Positions 1-7,259 of a DNA stretch of 12,412 nt are shown here, in pieces. The position numbers and the translations under genes are program-made. Position 1 is the stretch's first letter. Each line of letters opens with the position of its first letter. This stretch comes from an uncultured Bifidobacterium sp. (GTDB lineage Bacteria; Actinomycetota; Actinomycetes; Actinomycetales; Bifidobacteriaceae). The notes below the pieces were generated by a model. It saw nothing but the letters and a program-made list of their open reading frames with translations. It was not told where the DNA came from and did no database searches. Location: contig CALEGL010000086.1 in the NCBI GenBank assembly GCA_937876495.1, forward strand, positions 1 through 12,412, read 5' to 3'.

Positions 1-560
1 GGGGCGGAGGACGGGGCGGGGAGGGGGGGGCGGTACACGCGGGCGGGCCGGGGGCGCGGCGCGGTGGCGGCGGGCGAGCGCGGAGGCTGCGGATCGTGGA
101 CGCGGAGCGGGTCGCCGGAGCGCTGTCCGGGCATCGCGCCAAGCGCGCGCGGAGCGAGCGCGCGCCCTAGGGGGGATCCGCAGCCGGCGATGACAGTCTG
201 CAGACACACGTGGGTCAGCGTCTGCCAGACGGGCATCCTCTGCCCGGACACCGCGCCGGCGACGGAAGGCACCTTCCTCGCACGCGACCGCAGCAGCCAC
301 CATGCGACCGCCGCCACGCAGGATCCTGCGACGACGGAGACTATGCGACGCCAGGGAGCCACGAGGAAGGGCCCCGGCTGCGAGGACGTCTCGACGAATC
401 CGAGCGCCAGACGCTCCACTTCGTAGAGCAGCAGCGTGAGCAGGCCGGCGCCGAGCCCCGCGGTGGCACCGAGGACAACGACGACGAGGACCGCCTGGAG
501 CGGTCCCCCGCTCACTGCGGTCCTCGTCGCATCGGACGCGGAATCCTTCCGATCCGTCAT
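1..560 (-). CDS. ClC-family chloride/anion channel or transporter, N-terminal part (3' end outside window)
   Basis: The frame is open from ATG at 560 to the left edge with no stop, so only about 186 residues are visible. A hydrophobic helix (about residues 22-50, rich in V/L/G/A, containing GATAGLGAGLL) is followed by WRRIVSVVAG, a second hydrophobic stretch with AWWLL, then RMPVWQTLTH and GCGSPLGRALAPR near residues 120-142. This order matches the N-terminus of bacterial ClC proteins, where the last motif is normally GxPLGRExAPRE (selectivity filter and gating glutamate). Here both expected glutamates read alanine, and the residues beyond become proline/arginine-rich although a VY pair typical of the next helix survives. 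ClC proteins move chloride or fluoride across the inner membrane. It begins 66 bases after the tig stop, so it may be co-transcribed. ATG 560 has a weak ribosome site; GTG at 515, preceded by GAGG, is an alternative start. Family assignment is fairly sure; substrate is unknown. Confidence 0.72.
   Translation of the reverse strand, partial: MTDRKDSASDATRTAVSGGPLQAVLVVVVLGATAGLGAGLLTLLLYEVERLALGFVETSSQPGPFLVAPWRRIVSVVAGSCVAAVAWWLLRSRARKVPSVAGAVSGQRMPVWQTLTHVCLQTVIAGCGSPLGRALAPRALGAMPGQRSGDPLRVHDPQPPRSPAATAPRPRPARVYRPPLPAPSSA
482..529 (-). other. Perfect 13-bp inverted repeat at the start of the ClC gene
   Basis: Arms at 482-494 and 517-529 are perfectly complementary (CGACGAGGACCGC and its reverse complement) with a 22-base loop. 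In the ClC mRNA the hairpin would hold the GAGG (522-525) that precedes the alternative GTG start at 513-515. It lies inside coding sequence if ATG 560 is used. It could be a translational control hairpin or a coincidence of GC-rich coding sequence. Confidence 0.45.
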
Positions 561-608
561 CGGGATCGCCGGACTTCCGTCTGTGGAATCCCATCCACGA
601 GCGTCATA

Positions 609-621
609 CCGTCATGGACGG
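609..621 (-). other. Small hairpin between tig and the ClC gene
   Basis: CCGTC and GACGG at 609-613 and 617-621 can pair around a three-base loop just after the tig stop. The stem is only 5 bp and no run of U follows, so it is a weak candidate for a tig terminator or pause site. Confidence 0.2.
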
Positions 622-626
622 GCACG

Positions 627-2021
627 TCACTTCTCGACGGCATCCTCGGCGGGCTTGCCGTCGTCCTTGGAGGTCAGCTCGTCGGCGACCTCAGCGGCGG
701 CCGAGGCGGCCTCGACGCTTTCGGACTCCTCGTCCTCAGCGGCCTCGCCCAGGAACTCGCCCAGGTCCAGCGGCTTGCCGTCGCTGGTGAAGGATGCCTT
801 GCGCATGCCGGCAAGAAGGGCCTTGGAACGGCCGACCTCCTGGACGGCCGGCCCGAGCTGGCCGTTGCGGACGACCGCGGTGATGAACTTGCTGGGGTCC
901 ATGCCGTACTGCTGGGCGACGGAGGCGAGGAAGTTCGTGACCTCGGCCTGGCTGACGGTGACCTCGAGCTTCTCGGCGAGCGCGTCAAGAACCATCTGGT
1001 CAAGCAGCTGCTTGTCGACGGTCTCCTCGGCCTGCTTCCTCTGCTCGTCGGTGGCCTTCTTGGGGTCGGCCGCCGCGTTCTTGAGCTGCTCCTCGATCAT
1101 CGAGTCGCGCACGCCCTTGGGCAGCGGGATGTCCTGACCCTCCTCGAAGCGGGCGATGAACGCGTCACGGGCCTGGGTGGCCTGACGTCCCTCGGCGTCG
1201 CGCTCGGCGGCCTTGCGCACGTCGGCCTTGAGCTCGTCGAGCGTGTCGAACTCGGACGCCTCCTGGGCGAAGTCATCGTCGAGGTCGGGAAGCTCCTCCG
1301 TCTTGACGGAGTTGACCTTGACCTTGATCTGCGCCTTCTGGCCCTCGTGCTCACCGGCCTCGAGAGTGCCCTCGAAGGTGGTCTCCTCGCCTGCGGACAG
1401 CCCGTCGAGGGCCTCGTCGAGCCCGTCAAGCATGGTGCCGGAGCCGAGCTGGTAGCTCACGCCCTCCTGCGAGTCGACGCTTTCGCCGTCGATGGTGGCG
1501 TCGAGGTCGATGCTGACGAAGTCGCCCTTGGCCGCGGGACGGTCCACGCCCACGAGGGTGGCGAAGCGCTGACGGAGGGTCTCAAGACGACGATCCACGT
1601 CCTCGTCGGTGACTTCGGCCTTCTCGACGTCGATGGTCAGACCGTCGAGCTCGGGAAGCTCGATGTCGGGACGGCGCTCCACGGTGGCGACGAACCTGAG
1701 CTTCGTGTCGTCGTCAGCGGACTGCGGAACCTCCTTCACGTCGAGCTCGGGATCGGCCATCGGACGGATCTTCTTGGCCTCGAGAGCCTTCGAGTACAGC
1801 TCCGGAACGCCCTTGTTGACGGCCTCGCCGGCGACGGCGGAGAAGCCGAGGCGCTGCTCGACGATCCGTCCGGGGACGTGCCCCTTGCGGAAGCCCGGGA
1901 CGGTGATCTGGCCGGCGATGTCCTTGCGGGCCTGATCAAGGTAGGGATCGAACTCCTCCGGGTCGACCGTGACGGTGAGCCTCACCTTGGTGGGCTCGAG
2001 ATTCCTGACGCTGATTTTCAC
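627..2021 (-). CDS. tig: Trigger factor, ribosome-associated chaperone and prolyl isomerase
   Basis: The product (464 aa from GTG at 2021) binds the ribosome tunnel exit and helps nascent proteins fold in the cytoplasm. The N-terminal ribosome-binding domain (about 1-110) carries GFRKGHVP at 43-50, the family signature, at the same position as in E. coli. An FKBP-like prolyl isomerase domain follows (about 155-240, AAKGDFVSIDLDATIDG to IKVKVNSVK), then the helical chaperone domain (about 250-415). An acidic, low-complexity tail (EDEESESVEAASAAAE and on) ends the protein, as is common in actinobacterial homologues. I chose GTG 2021 because AGGAG lies 7 bases upstream (2029-2033) and MKISVRNLEP is the usual start; the frame is open 34 codons further, but that part overlaps rnd and has no conserved sequence. 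It starts 53 bases after the rnd stop. Identification is secure. Confidence 0.96.
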   Translation of the reverse strand: MKISVRNLEPTKVRLTVTVDPEEFDPYLDQARKDIAGQITVPGFRKGHVPGRIVEQRLGFSAVAGEAVNKGVPELYSKALEAKKIRPMADPELDVKEVPQSADDDTKLRFVATVERRPDIELPELDGLTIDVEKAEVTDEDVDRRLETLRQRFATLVGVDRPAAKGDFVSIDLDATIDGESVDSQEGVSYQLGSGTMLDGLDEALDGLSAGEETTFEGTLEAGEHEGQKAQIKVKVNSVKTEELPDLDDDFAQEASEFDTLDELKADVRKAAERDAEGRQATQARDAFIARFEEGQDIPLPKGVRDSMIEEQLKNAAADPKKATDEQRKQAEETVDKQLLDQMVLDALAEKLEVTVSQAEVTNFLASVAQQYGMDPSKFITAVVRNGQLGPAVQEVGRSKALLAGMRKASFTSDGKPLDLGEFLGEAAEDEESESVEAASAAAEVADELTSKDDGKPAEDAVEK

Positions 2022-2028
2022 GCTGGCG

Positions 2029-2033
2029 CTCCT
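2029..2033 (-). promoter_or_regulatory. Ribosome binding site deciding the tig GTG start
   Basis: AGGAG lies 7 bases upstream of the GTG at 2019-2021. It supports this start over the upstream in-frame codons. Confidence 0.8.
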
Positions 2034-2074
2034 GAAGACGGAATGTTCTGCTGGTCTGCCGCTTAAGGCAACCG

Positions 2075-3586
2075 TTACATGATAGCGCGGGAGAGGGACT
2101 CGGCCACCAGCCCCACCTGCCACGGTCTGGCCCCCTCTGCGGCGAGGAAGGACGCGACGTCCCGCTCCCCCGGATCATCCGTCCAGCACAGGTTGCGCAG
2201 GATCTGGGGACGCAGGATGACGTCGGCCGACGTCCTTGTGTCCTCGGCGATGACGCGGATGGTCTCCCTCGCCGCCTGTAGCCGCCGCATGCGGTCGGGA
2301 TGATGCGACCAGACCTTCATCGAGCGCGGGGCGTCGGCGTGGCCCTCGGAATGCGCCTCGGCACAGCCGGCATCATCCCGTCCTTCCTCCGCACGCCCCC
2401 GTGCCCGGACCGTTCCGACGCCGTCATCCTCCCCGGCCTCCGCCCCTCGACGCGCGGAGCCGTTGCCGGCGGCTCCCTCGACCGCGACTTCGAACGCCGC
2501 CGCGGGTCGCATCCGATCCCGCGCATCCCATGGCGCATCCGTCACGGCCCTGCTCGACAACGCCTCGCCCGATGACGCCTCCAGAACCCCGGCGATGATG
2601 CGCCTCCAGACGGCGGGACGCACCTGGCGCTGGATGGGGGCGTAACGTTCGAACATCCGCTCCCTGTCGTCGCCCGTCCGCACGCGCACGCGTTCGTTGA
2701 GGGATCGGATGGCGCGGAACTCGGCGCCGTTGCGGGGCTTGCGCCGCGCCGCCTCGACGATGGCCCTGTCCGGCAGCAGCAGCGAGGGCGCGATGTCGTG
2801 CTCGCGGGCCAGCCTGTCGCGCTCCAGCCACAGCGCTCTGGCCACCGCAAGCCCCAGGTCGTCATGCGCCAGGGAGGTGATGCCCGACAGATGCCGCCAC
2901 GGCTCCTCGTCGACCGGGCGGGGGGCCGTGCCCCGACGCAGCGCGTGGCGGAACTCCTCCCACACCCACTCCAGCTTCCCCTGGCGTCTGAGTTCGGCGG
3001 TCATCACCTCGTCGAGCTCGATGAGCAGCTCGACGTCAAGCGCCGCGTAGTTGCGCCAGTCACGGGGAATGGGCCGATACGACCAGTCGGCCGCGGAATG
3101 CTCCTTGGCGAGCGTGATTCCCAGGAAGCGCGCCGTGACCGCGGCGAGGCCGAAGCGCTTCAGTCCGAGCATCCGCGCGGCTATCTCCGTATCGAACAGG
3201 CCGCCGGGTACGAGACCGAGGTCGGCGAAGCCAGGAAGGTCCTGCATCGAATCGTGGATGATCCAGTCGACGTCGCCCACGGCCCCCATGAACTCGGCCC
3301 AGTCGACATGAAGCGCCCCGAGCGCCACGGGGTCGAGAAGCACGATTCCGGATCCCTCGCGCTTGAACTGGATGAGCTGGTCCTCGCGCCCGTAGCGGAA
3401 TCCGGACGCGCGTTCCGCATCCGCGGCCAGAGGACCGGTACCGGAGGCCAGACGCTCGCAGGCCCTGTGGTATCCCTCGAGGTCGTCGGTCACGTCGGGG
3501 ACGCCGTCGCGCGGCTCGGACTGGAGACGCGGTTCGGCGGGCATGGCCATGCCCGCGGGACGGAAGTGGAGGTTCATGTCGTCCAT
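2075..3586 (-). CDS. rnd: Ribonuclease D-like 3'-5' exoribonuclease with HRDC domain
   Basis: 503 aa. The exonuclease domain (about 35-205) has the DEDDy residues: D56 and E58 in ADAERAS, D116 in HDSMQDL, Y180 and D184 in NYAALDV, plus KEHSAADWSYRP, typical of RNase D. An HRDC nucleic-acid-binding domain follows (about 235-320, with LERDRLAREHDIAPSLLLPD). The family trims the 3' ends of tRNA precursors and other structured RNAs, using divalent metals in the cytoplasm. A low-complexity region of about 80 residues (341-421) rich in A, G, E, R and D separates the HRDC domain from a helical C-terminal domain (422-503). E. coli RNase D is about 375 aa, so this one is long, partly because of the insert. 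ATG 3586 is preceded by AGGA; ATG at codon 4 is a possible alternative. It stops 53 bases before tig and starts 57 bases after pflA. Confidence 0.9.
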   Translation of the reverse strand: MDDMNLHFRPAGMAMPAEPRLQSEPRDGVPDVTDDLEGYHRACERLASGTGPLAADAERASGFRYGREDQLIQFKREGSGIVLLDPVALGALHVDWAEFMGAVGDVDWIIHDSMQDLPGFADLGLVPGGLFDTEIAARMLGLKRFGLAAVTARFLGITLAKEHSAADWSYRPIPRDWRNYAALDVELLIELDEVMTAELRRQGKLEWVWEEFRHALRRGTAPRPVDEEPWRHLSGITSLAHDDLGLAVARALWLERDRLAREHDIAPSLLLPDRAIVEAARRKPRNGAEFRAIRSLNERVRVRTGDDRERMFERYAPIQRQVRPAVWRRIIAGVLEASSGEALSSRAVTDAPWDARDRMRPAAAFEVAVEGAAGNGSARRGAEAGEDDGVGTVRARGRAEEGRDDAGCAEAHSEGHADAPRSMKVWSHHPDRMRRLQAARETIRVIAEDTRTSADVILRPQILRNLCWTDDPGERDVASFLAAEGARPWQVGLVAESLSRAIM

Positions 3587-3609
3587 GGCTTCCTAGGCTA
3601 GAGACCCCT

Positions 3610-3641
3610 CACCCCAGAAGCGTTTCGCGGATACGGGGATG
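3610..3641 (-). terminator. Possible weak terminator hairpin after pflA
   Basis: Just past the pflA stop, CATCCCC can pair with GGGGTG (3635-3641 with 3610-3615, including one G-U pair), with an inner GCG/CGC pair around AAA (3620-3628). No U-run follows. This would be the natural place to end the pfl transcript before rnd, but the structure is modest. Confidence 0.25.
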
Positions 3642-3643
3642 CC

Positions 3644-4519
3644 TTAGTAGACGACGAAACCGTGGTCTTGGAACTGCCGCCTCACCCTCTTGCGCAGCTC
3701 CTTCGACGGCCCCTTGCGGTCCTCCAGGGGATACGGGATGCGCAGCTCATGCCATTTCGGCCGCCCGAGCTGATGGAAGCCCAGCACGTCGACATGCTCC
3801 ACGGCGTCGCCGAAGCGCTCGCAGATGCGCGCCACGTTCTCCACGTTCTCCACCGAATCCGTCAGCCCCGGCACGAGGACGAAGCGAATCCAGATCTTCG
3901 TGCCTCGGGCGGCCAGCCTCTCGCCGAAGGCGATGGTCGGTGCCAGCGTGCCGCCGGTGACCCGGTGGTAGGTTTCCTCGTCGCCGGATTTGACGTCGAG
4001 CAGGCACAGGTCGATGTCGTCGATCATCTCGTCGGTGTAGTTGGCGTTGAGGAAGCCGGAGGTGTCCAGACAGGTGTGCACGCCCATCTCCTTCGTCGCC
4101 CGGAAGACGCGGGAGACGAAGGCCGGCTGCATCATCGACTCGCCTCCGGAGAAGGTGATCCCTCCCCCGGTGGCCTTGAAGAGGTCCTTGTAGCGGTCGA
4201 TCTTGGCGACCATGGCCTTGAGATACACGGGGCTGCCGTCGCGCATACGCCAGGTGTCGGGGTTCTGGCAGTACTGGCAGCGCAGCGGGCATCCGCTCAT
4301 GAACACGGTCATACGGGTCCCGGGGCCGTCGACGGAGGTGTTGATGTCCCAGGAGTGGACGAAGCCGATGTCCCCCGTGCGCAGGGCCTCCATGCGGTCC
4401 CGACGGTCGAGTCCGATCGGGGATTCGAAGCCCGACAGACCACCCATGAGGATCCGGCTTCTGTAGGACTCGGATCCGCGCAGCATATGCGGCGTGGTGG
4501 TGCGGAAGGCGGTGGTCAT
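3644..4519 (-). CDS. pflA: Pyruvate formate-lyase activating enzyme (radical SAM)
   Basis: 291 aa. The enzyme uses a 4Fe-4S cluster and S-adenosylmethionine to place the glycyl radical on PflB, the neighbour upstream. Visible motifs: CPLRCQYC gives the CxxxCxxC cluster ligands C77, C81 and C84, followed by QNPDTW as in PFL activases; GGGITFSGGES is the GGE motif that binds SAM; DTSGF and LLDVKSGDEETYHRVTGG follow, as expected. About 45 extra residues precede the core compared with the 246-aa E. coli protein. The start is firm: AAGGAGG (4524-4530) lies 4 bases upstream of ATG 4519, although the frame is open to 5290 inside pflB. There is no AT-rich promoter in the 230 bases between pflB and pflA, so it is probably made from the pflB transcript, past the hairpin at 4693-4737. 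Confidence 0.95.
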   Translation of the reverse strand: MTTAFRTTTPHMLRGSESYRSRILMGGLSGFESPIGLDRRDRMEALRTGDIGFVHSWDINTSVDGPGTRMTVFMSGCPLRCQYCQNPDTWRMRDGSPVYLKAMVAKIDRYKDLFKATGGGITFSGGESMMQPAFVSRVFRATKEMGVHTCLDTSGFLNANYTDEMIDDIDLCLLDVKSGDEETYHRVTGGTLAPTIAFGERLAARGTKIWIRFVLVPGLTDSVENVENVARICERFGDAVEHVDVLGFHQLGRPKWHELRIPYPLEDRKGPSKELRKRVRRQFQDHGFVVY

Positions 4520-4692
4520 GGAACCTCCTTGACGACGGACGACGACACGAACGGATGGCGACGCGAGGCTGACGACACGATGGCGGCGGCGCCGGACATC
4601 GGCGACCTGCGGACGGACGGCGGTCGGATGCAGGCCGGGCCGCGGGATGGGTCGCCGAGTCCGGGCGGCGAAATCCGAGGACGCGCCGATAC
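4520..4692 (-). other. pflA leader between the hairpin and the pflA start
   Basis: This GC-rich stretch has no gene that I can support. It holds the strong pflA ribosome site (4524-4530) and an exact 10-bp direct repeat, GACGACACGA on the plus strand, at 4541-4550 and 4571-4580, with starts 30 bp apart. I see no promoter-like -10 element. Confidence 0.5.
4524..4530 (-). promoter_or_regulatory. Strong ribosome binding site of pflA
   Basis: AAGGAGG lies 4 bases upstream of the ATG at 4517-4519. It fixes the pflA start within a much longer open frame. Confidence 0.85.
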
Positions 4693-4737
4693 GCCGGCGG
4701 GGGCGCTTCCCCCATTCCAGGAGGCGCCCCCGCCGGC
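4693..4737 (-). terminator. Strong GC-rich hairpin between pflB and pflA
   Basis: Arms at 4693-4706 and 4724-4737 form a perfect 14-bp stem (GCCGGCGGGGGCGC) with a 17-base loop, 12 bases after the pflB stop codon. No U-run follows, so it may be a leaky terminator, a pause, or a 3'-end stabiliser of the pflB message. Such an element would let pflB be expressed far above pflA. Hairpin formation is clear from the sequence; its function is inferred. Confidence 0.7.
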
Positions 4738-4749
4738 ACCGGACGGACG

Positions 4750-7125
4750 TCAGTCGGTGACGGCCCCCTGATGGAAGGTGCGGGAGATGACGTCGAGCTG
4801 CTGCTCGCGGGTGAGCTTGACGAAGTTCACCGCGTATCCCGAGACGCGCACGGTCAGATGCGGGTACTTCTCCGGATGGTCCACGGCGTCCTCGAGCTGC
4901 TCCTTGCGCAGCACGTTGATGTTGGCGTGGTACAGGCCATGCCCGTTGCCGGCGTCGAGAATCCCGACGAGGTTGGCGATGCGCTCGTCCTCGTCGCGGC
5001 CCAGGCCGTCGGGGGTGATCGTGTTCGTCAGCGAGATGCCGTCGAGGGCGTCGTTGTAGTCGATCTTGCCGACCGAGAACATCGAGGGCAGCATGCCATG
5101 CGCATCCATGCCGTTCTCCGGGTTCGCACCAGGAGCGTACGGGGTGCCCTTCACATGTCCGGACGGGAAGGAACCTGTGTTGGTCCCGTACTCGACGTTG
5201 GACGTGATGGTCAGAATGGACTGGGTCGGTACCGCGTCGCGATATACCGGCAGCCGCTTGATCTGCCCCATGACCGTGCTCACAACCCAAGTGGCGAGCT
5301 TGTCGGCGCGATCATCGTCGTTGCCGTAGATCGGGAAGTCGCCCTCGGTGCGATAGCCGACCACCAGGTCGTCCTCGGCGCCTTCGACGTATTCCTTCTC
5401 ATGGCCCTCGAGGTTCTTGGCATCCTTGTTGTAGATCGGATACACCTTTGCATACTTCAGGGCAGCCAGCGAATCGGCGGCGATGGACAGACCGGACATG
5501 CCGCATCCGAGGGTGCGATATACTTCCTTGTCGTGCAGGGCCATCTCGATGGACTCGTAGGCATACTTGTCATGCATGTAATGGATGATGTTCAGCGCCT
5601 CGACATAGGTTTCGGACAGCCATTCGAGAGCCTTCTCGTAGTTGTCCTTGACCTTCTGGAAGTCGAGCGTGCCGTCGGCCTCCGGACGAATCGGATCGAT
5701 GAAGCCCTTGTCGATGACCTGCATGCCGGTCATCTCGTCGCGACCGCCGTTGATGGCATAGAGGAACGCCTTCGCGGAGTTCACGCGAGCGCCGAAGAAC
5801 TGCATCTGCTTGCCCACGCGCATCGGGGAGACGCAGCATGCGATGGCCGCGTCATCACCCCAGTGATTGCGAATCTCCTTGTCGGACTCGTACTGGATGG
5901 CCGAGGTGTCGATGGAGATACGTGCGCAGAAGCGCTTGTAGCCCTCGGGCAGCTTCGGATCCCAGAAGATGGTGATATTCGGCTCGGGACCGGGTCCGAG
6001 ATGCTCGAGCGTCAGCGTGTTGAGCAGACGGAACGAGGTCTTGGTGACCATCGGACGCCCGTCGTCGCCGAATCCGGCGTCCGACCAGGTGGCCCAGTAG
6101 GGGTCGCCGGAGAAGATCTTGTCGTAGTCCTTCGTCCGCAGGAAGCGCACGATGCGCAGCTTCATGACGATGTTGTCGATGATCTCCTGGGCGTCGGTCT
6201 CGGTGATGAGGCCGCGGGAGAGGTCGCGCTCGAAGTAGCAGTCGAAGAAGGCGGAGAGGCGGCCGATGGACATGGCCGCGCCGTCCTGGCTCTTGACGGA
6301 GGCGAGATAGCCCATGTACGTCCACTGCACGGTCTCCTGCGCGGTCTGCGCGGGACGGGACAGGTCAAGCCCGTACTCGTTGCCGAGGGTGATGAGCTGC
6401 TTGAGGGCCTTGATCTGCTCGTCATGCTCCTCGCGGAAGCGGATCCAGTGCTCGATCTCCGGCTCGGTGAAGTCGTTGCGATACGGGATGGAGTCCTTGT
6501 CGCGCTTCTTGAAGGCGATGAGGGCGTTGACGCCGTACAGCGCCACGCGGCGGTAGTCGCCGATGATGCGGCCGCGGCCGTAGGCGTCGGGAAGCCCGGT
6601 GAGGATCTTGTTGTGGCGGGCGATCTTGATCTGGCGGGTGTACACGCCGAAGACGCCGTCGTTATGCGTCTTGCGGTACTTCGTGAAGATCTTCTTGATC
6701 TCGGGGTCAGGTTCCTTGCCGGCCTCGCGGATGGCCTGCTCGACCATGCGCCAGCCGCCATTCGGCATCATCGCGCGCTTGCAGGGCACGTCGGTCTGCA
6801 GGCCGACGATGACGTCGTCGACCTCGGGGCTTTCGATGTAGCCGGCCGGGAAGGCGTCGATGCCCGCGGGGGTGTGCGTGTCGACGTCATAGACGCGGCG
6901 CTTGCGCTCGACGGCGAGGTAGTTGTCGTCGAGGTACTTCCACAGATGCTTGGTCTTGGGCGTGGCGTCCGCGAGGAACGATTCGTCGCCCGTATACGGC
7001 GTGTAGTTGCGCTGGATGAAGTCGCGGACGTCGATGTCCTTCTGCCAGTGACCTCCGGCGAACCCGTCCCAGGCCTTGGCCTGGAGCTCCTGCTCGGAGG
7101 GAGCGGTTACGTCAGCAGCTGTCAT
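4750..7125 (-). CDS. pflB: Pyruvate formate-lyase (formate C-acetyltransferase)
   Basis: 791 aa. It converts pyruvate and CoA into acetyl-CoA and formate without oxygen, in the cytoplasm; in bifidobacteria this gives extra ATP and formate from the bifid shunt. Key residues are all present: the adjacent active-site cysteines C430 and C431 in [10 protein letters not shown], and the glycyl-radical glycine G763 in [12 protein letters not shown], 28 residues before the end, as expected. The conserved [27 protein letters not shown] and [21 protein letters not shown] are also visible. ATG 7125 is preceded by AAGGAG at 5 bases; the frame is open to 7173 but lacks conserved sequence there. Codons are more moderate in GC than in the neighbours, fitting high expression. 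Activated by PflA, encoded downstream. A CRP/FNR-like palindrome lies upstream. Confidence 0.98.
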   Translation of the reverse strand: MTAADVTAPSEQELQAKAWDGFAGGHWQKDIDVRDFIQRNYTPYTGDESFLADATPKTKHLWKYLDDNYLAVERKRRVYDVDTHTPAGIDAFPAGYIESPEVDDVIVGLQTDVPCKRAMMPNGGWRMVEQAIREAGKEPDPEIKKIFTKYRKTHNDGVFGVYTRQIKIARHNKILTGLPDAYGRGRIIGDYRRVALYGVNALIAFKKRDKDSIPYRNDFTEPEIEHWIRFREEHDEQIKALKQLITLGNEYGLDLSRPAQTAQETVQWTYMGYLASVKSQDGAAMSIGRLSAFFDCYFERDLSRGLITETDAQEIIDNIVMKLRIVRFLRTKDYDKIFSGDPYWATWSDAGFGDDGRPMVTKTSFRLLNTLTLEHLGPGPEPNITIFWDPKLPEGYKRFCARISIDTSAIQYESDKEIRNHWGDDAAIACCVSPMRVGKQMQFFGARVNSAKAFLYAINGGRDEMTGMQVIDKGFIDPIRPEADGTLDFQKVKDNYEKALEWLSETYVEALNIIHYMHDKYAYESIEMALHDKEVYRTLGCGMSGLSIAADSLAALKYAKVYPIYNKDAKNLEGHEKEYVEGAEDDLVVGYRTEGDFPIYGNDDDRADKLATWVVSTVMGQIKRLPVYRDAVPTQSILTITSNVEYGTNTGSFPSGHVKGTPYAPGANPENGMDAHGMLPSMFSVGKIDYNDALDGISLTNTITPDGLGRDEDERIANLVGILDAGNGHGLYHANINVLRKEQLEDAVDHPEKYPHLTVRVSGYAVNFVKLTREQQLDVISRTFHQGAVTD

Positions 7126-7130
7126 GATCA

Positions 7131-7136
7131 CTCCTT
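7131..7136 (-). promoter_or_regulatory. Ribosome binding site of pflB
   Basis: AAGGAG lies 5 bases upstream of the ATG at 7123-7125, excluding the longer in-frame start at 7173. Confidence 0.85.
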
Positions 7137-7173
7137 GGTCGTAAGGCAACGCCTCGCTGCGTCGCTCTCTCAA

Positions 7174-7211
7174 ATTCTATCCGGCATAGCTGAAAGCCAC
7201 CGGGACGGCAA
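7174..7211 (-). promoter_or_regulatory. Candidate pflB promoter
   Basis: Two readings are possible. TTGCCG (7206-7211) and TATGCC (7183-7188) are 17 bp apart, giving a -35/-10 pair. Alternatively TAGAAT (7174-7179) is a better -10 but has no -35 at the proper distance, which would fit an activator-dependent promoter. This is the most AT-rich part of the region between pflB and the SPOR-like gene. Confidence 0.45.
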
Positions 7212-7230
7212 CGTGAGCTATGTCACATTG
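7209..7230. promoter_or_regulatory. CRP/FNR-family operator-like palindrome upstream of pflB
   Basis: Read towards pflB, the core is TGTGACATAGCTCACG, matching the CRP/GlxR consensus TGTGA-N6-TCACA at 9 of 10 defined positions, with symmetry extending outwards (AATG and CGTT flanks). It is centred near 7219.5. With TATGCC as -10 the centre lies about 43 bp upstream of the start of transcription, close to a class II activator position; with TAGAAT it lies at about -52. pfl genes in other bacteria are controlled by CRP/FNR proteins, so activation by such a regulator is a reasonable inference. It also overlaps an ATGTCA/TGACAT repeat. Confidence 0.6.
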
Positions 7231-7259
7231 CGGGATGACATGGCGGCACGCTCCTGGCC

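Noticed and set aside
64..426. 120-codon plus-strand frame near the left edge
   Set aside because: It overlaps the ClC gene on the other strand, has no ribosome site and is low in complexity.
210..2066. A 618-codon open frame on the plus strand opposite tig
   Set aside because: It is a mirror of the tig codons (leucine/valine/glycine-rich with no domain pattern) and runs on into the ClC gene region.
4520..5290. Extension of pflA upstream to 5290
   Set aside because: It would run through the intergenic hairpin into pflB, its sequence is arginine-rich noise, and a strong ribosome site marks ATG 4519.
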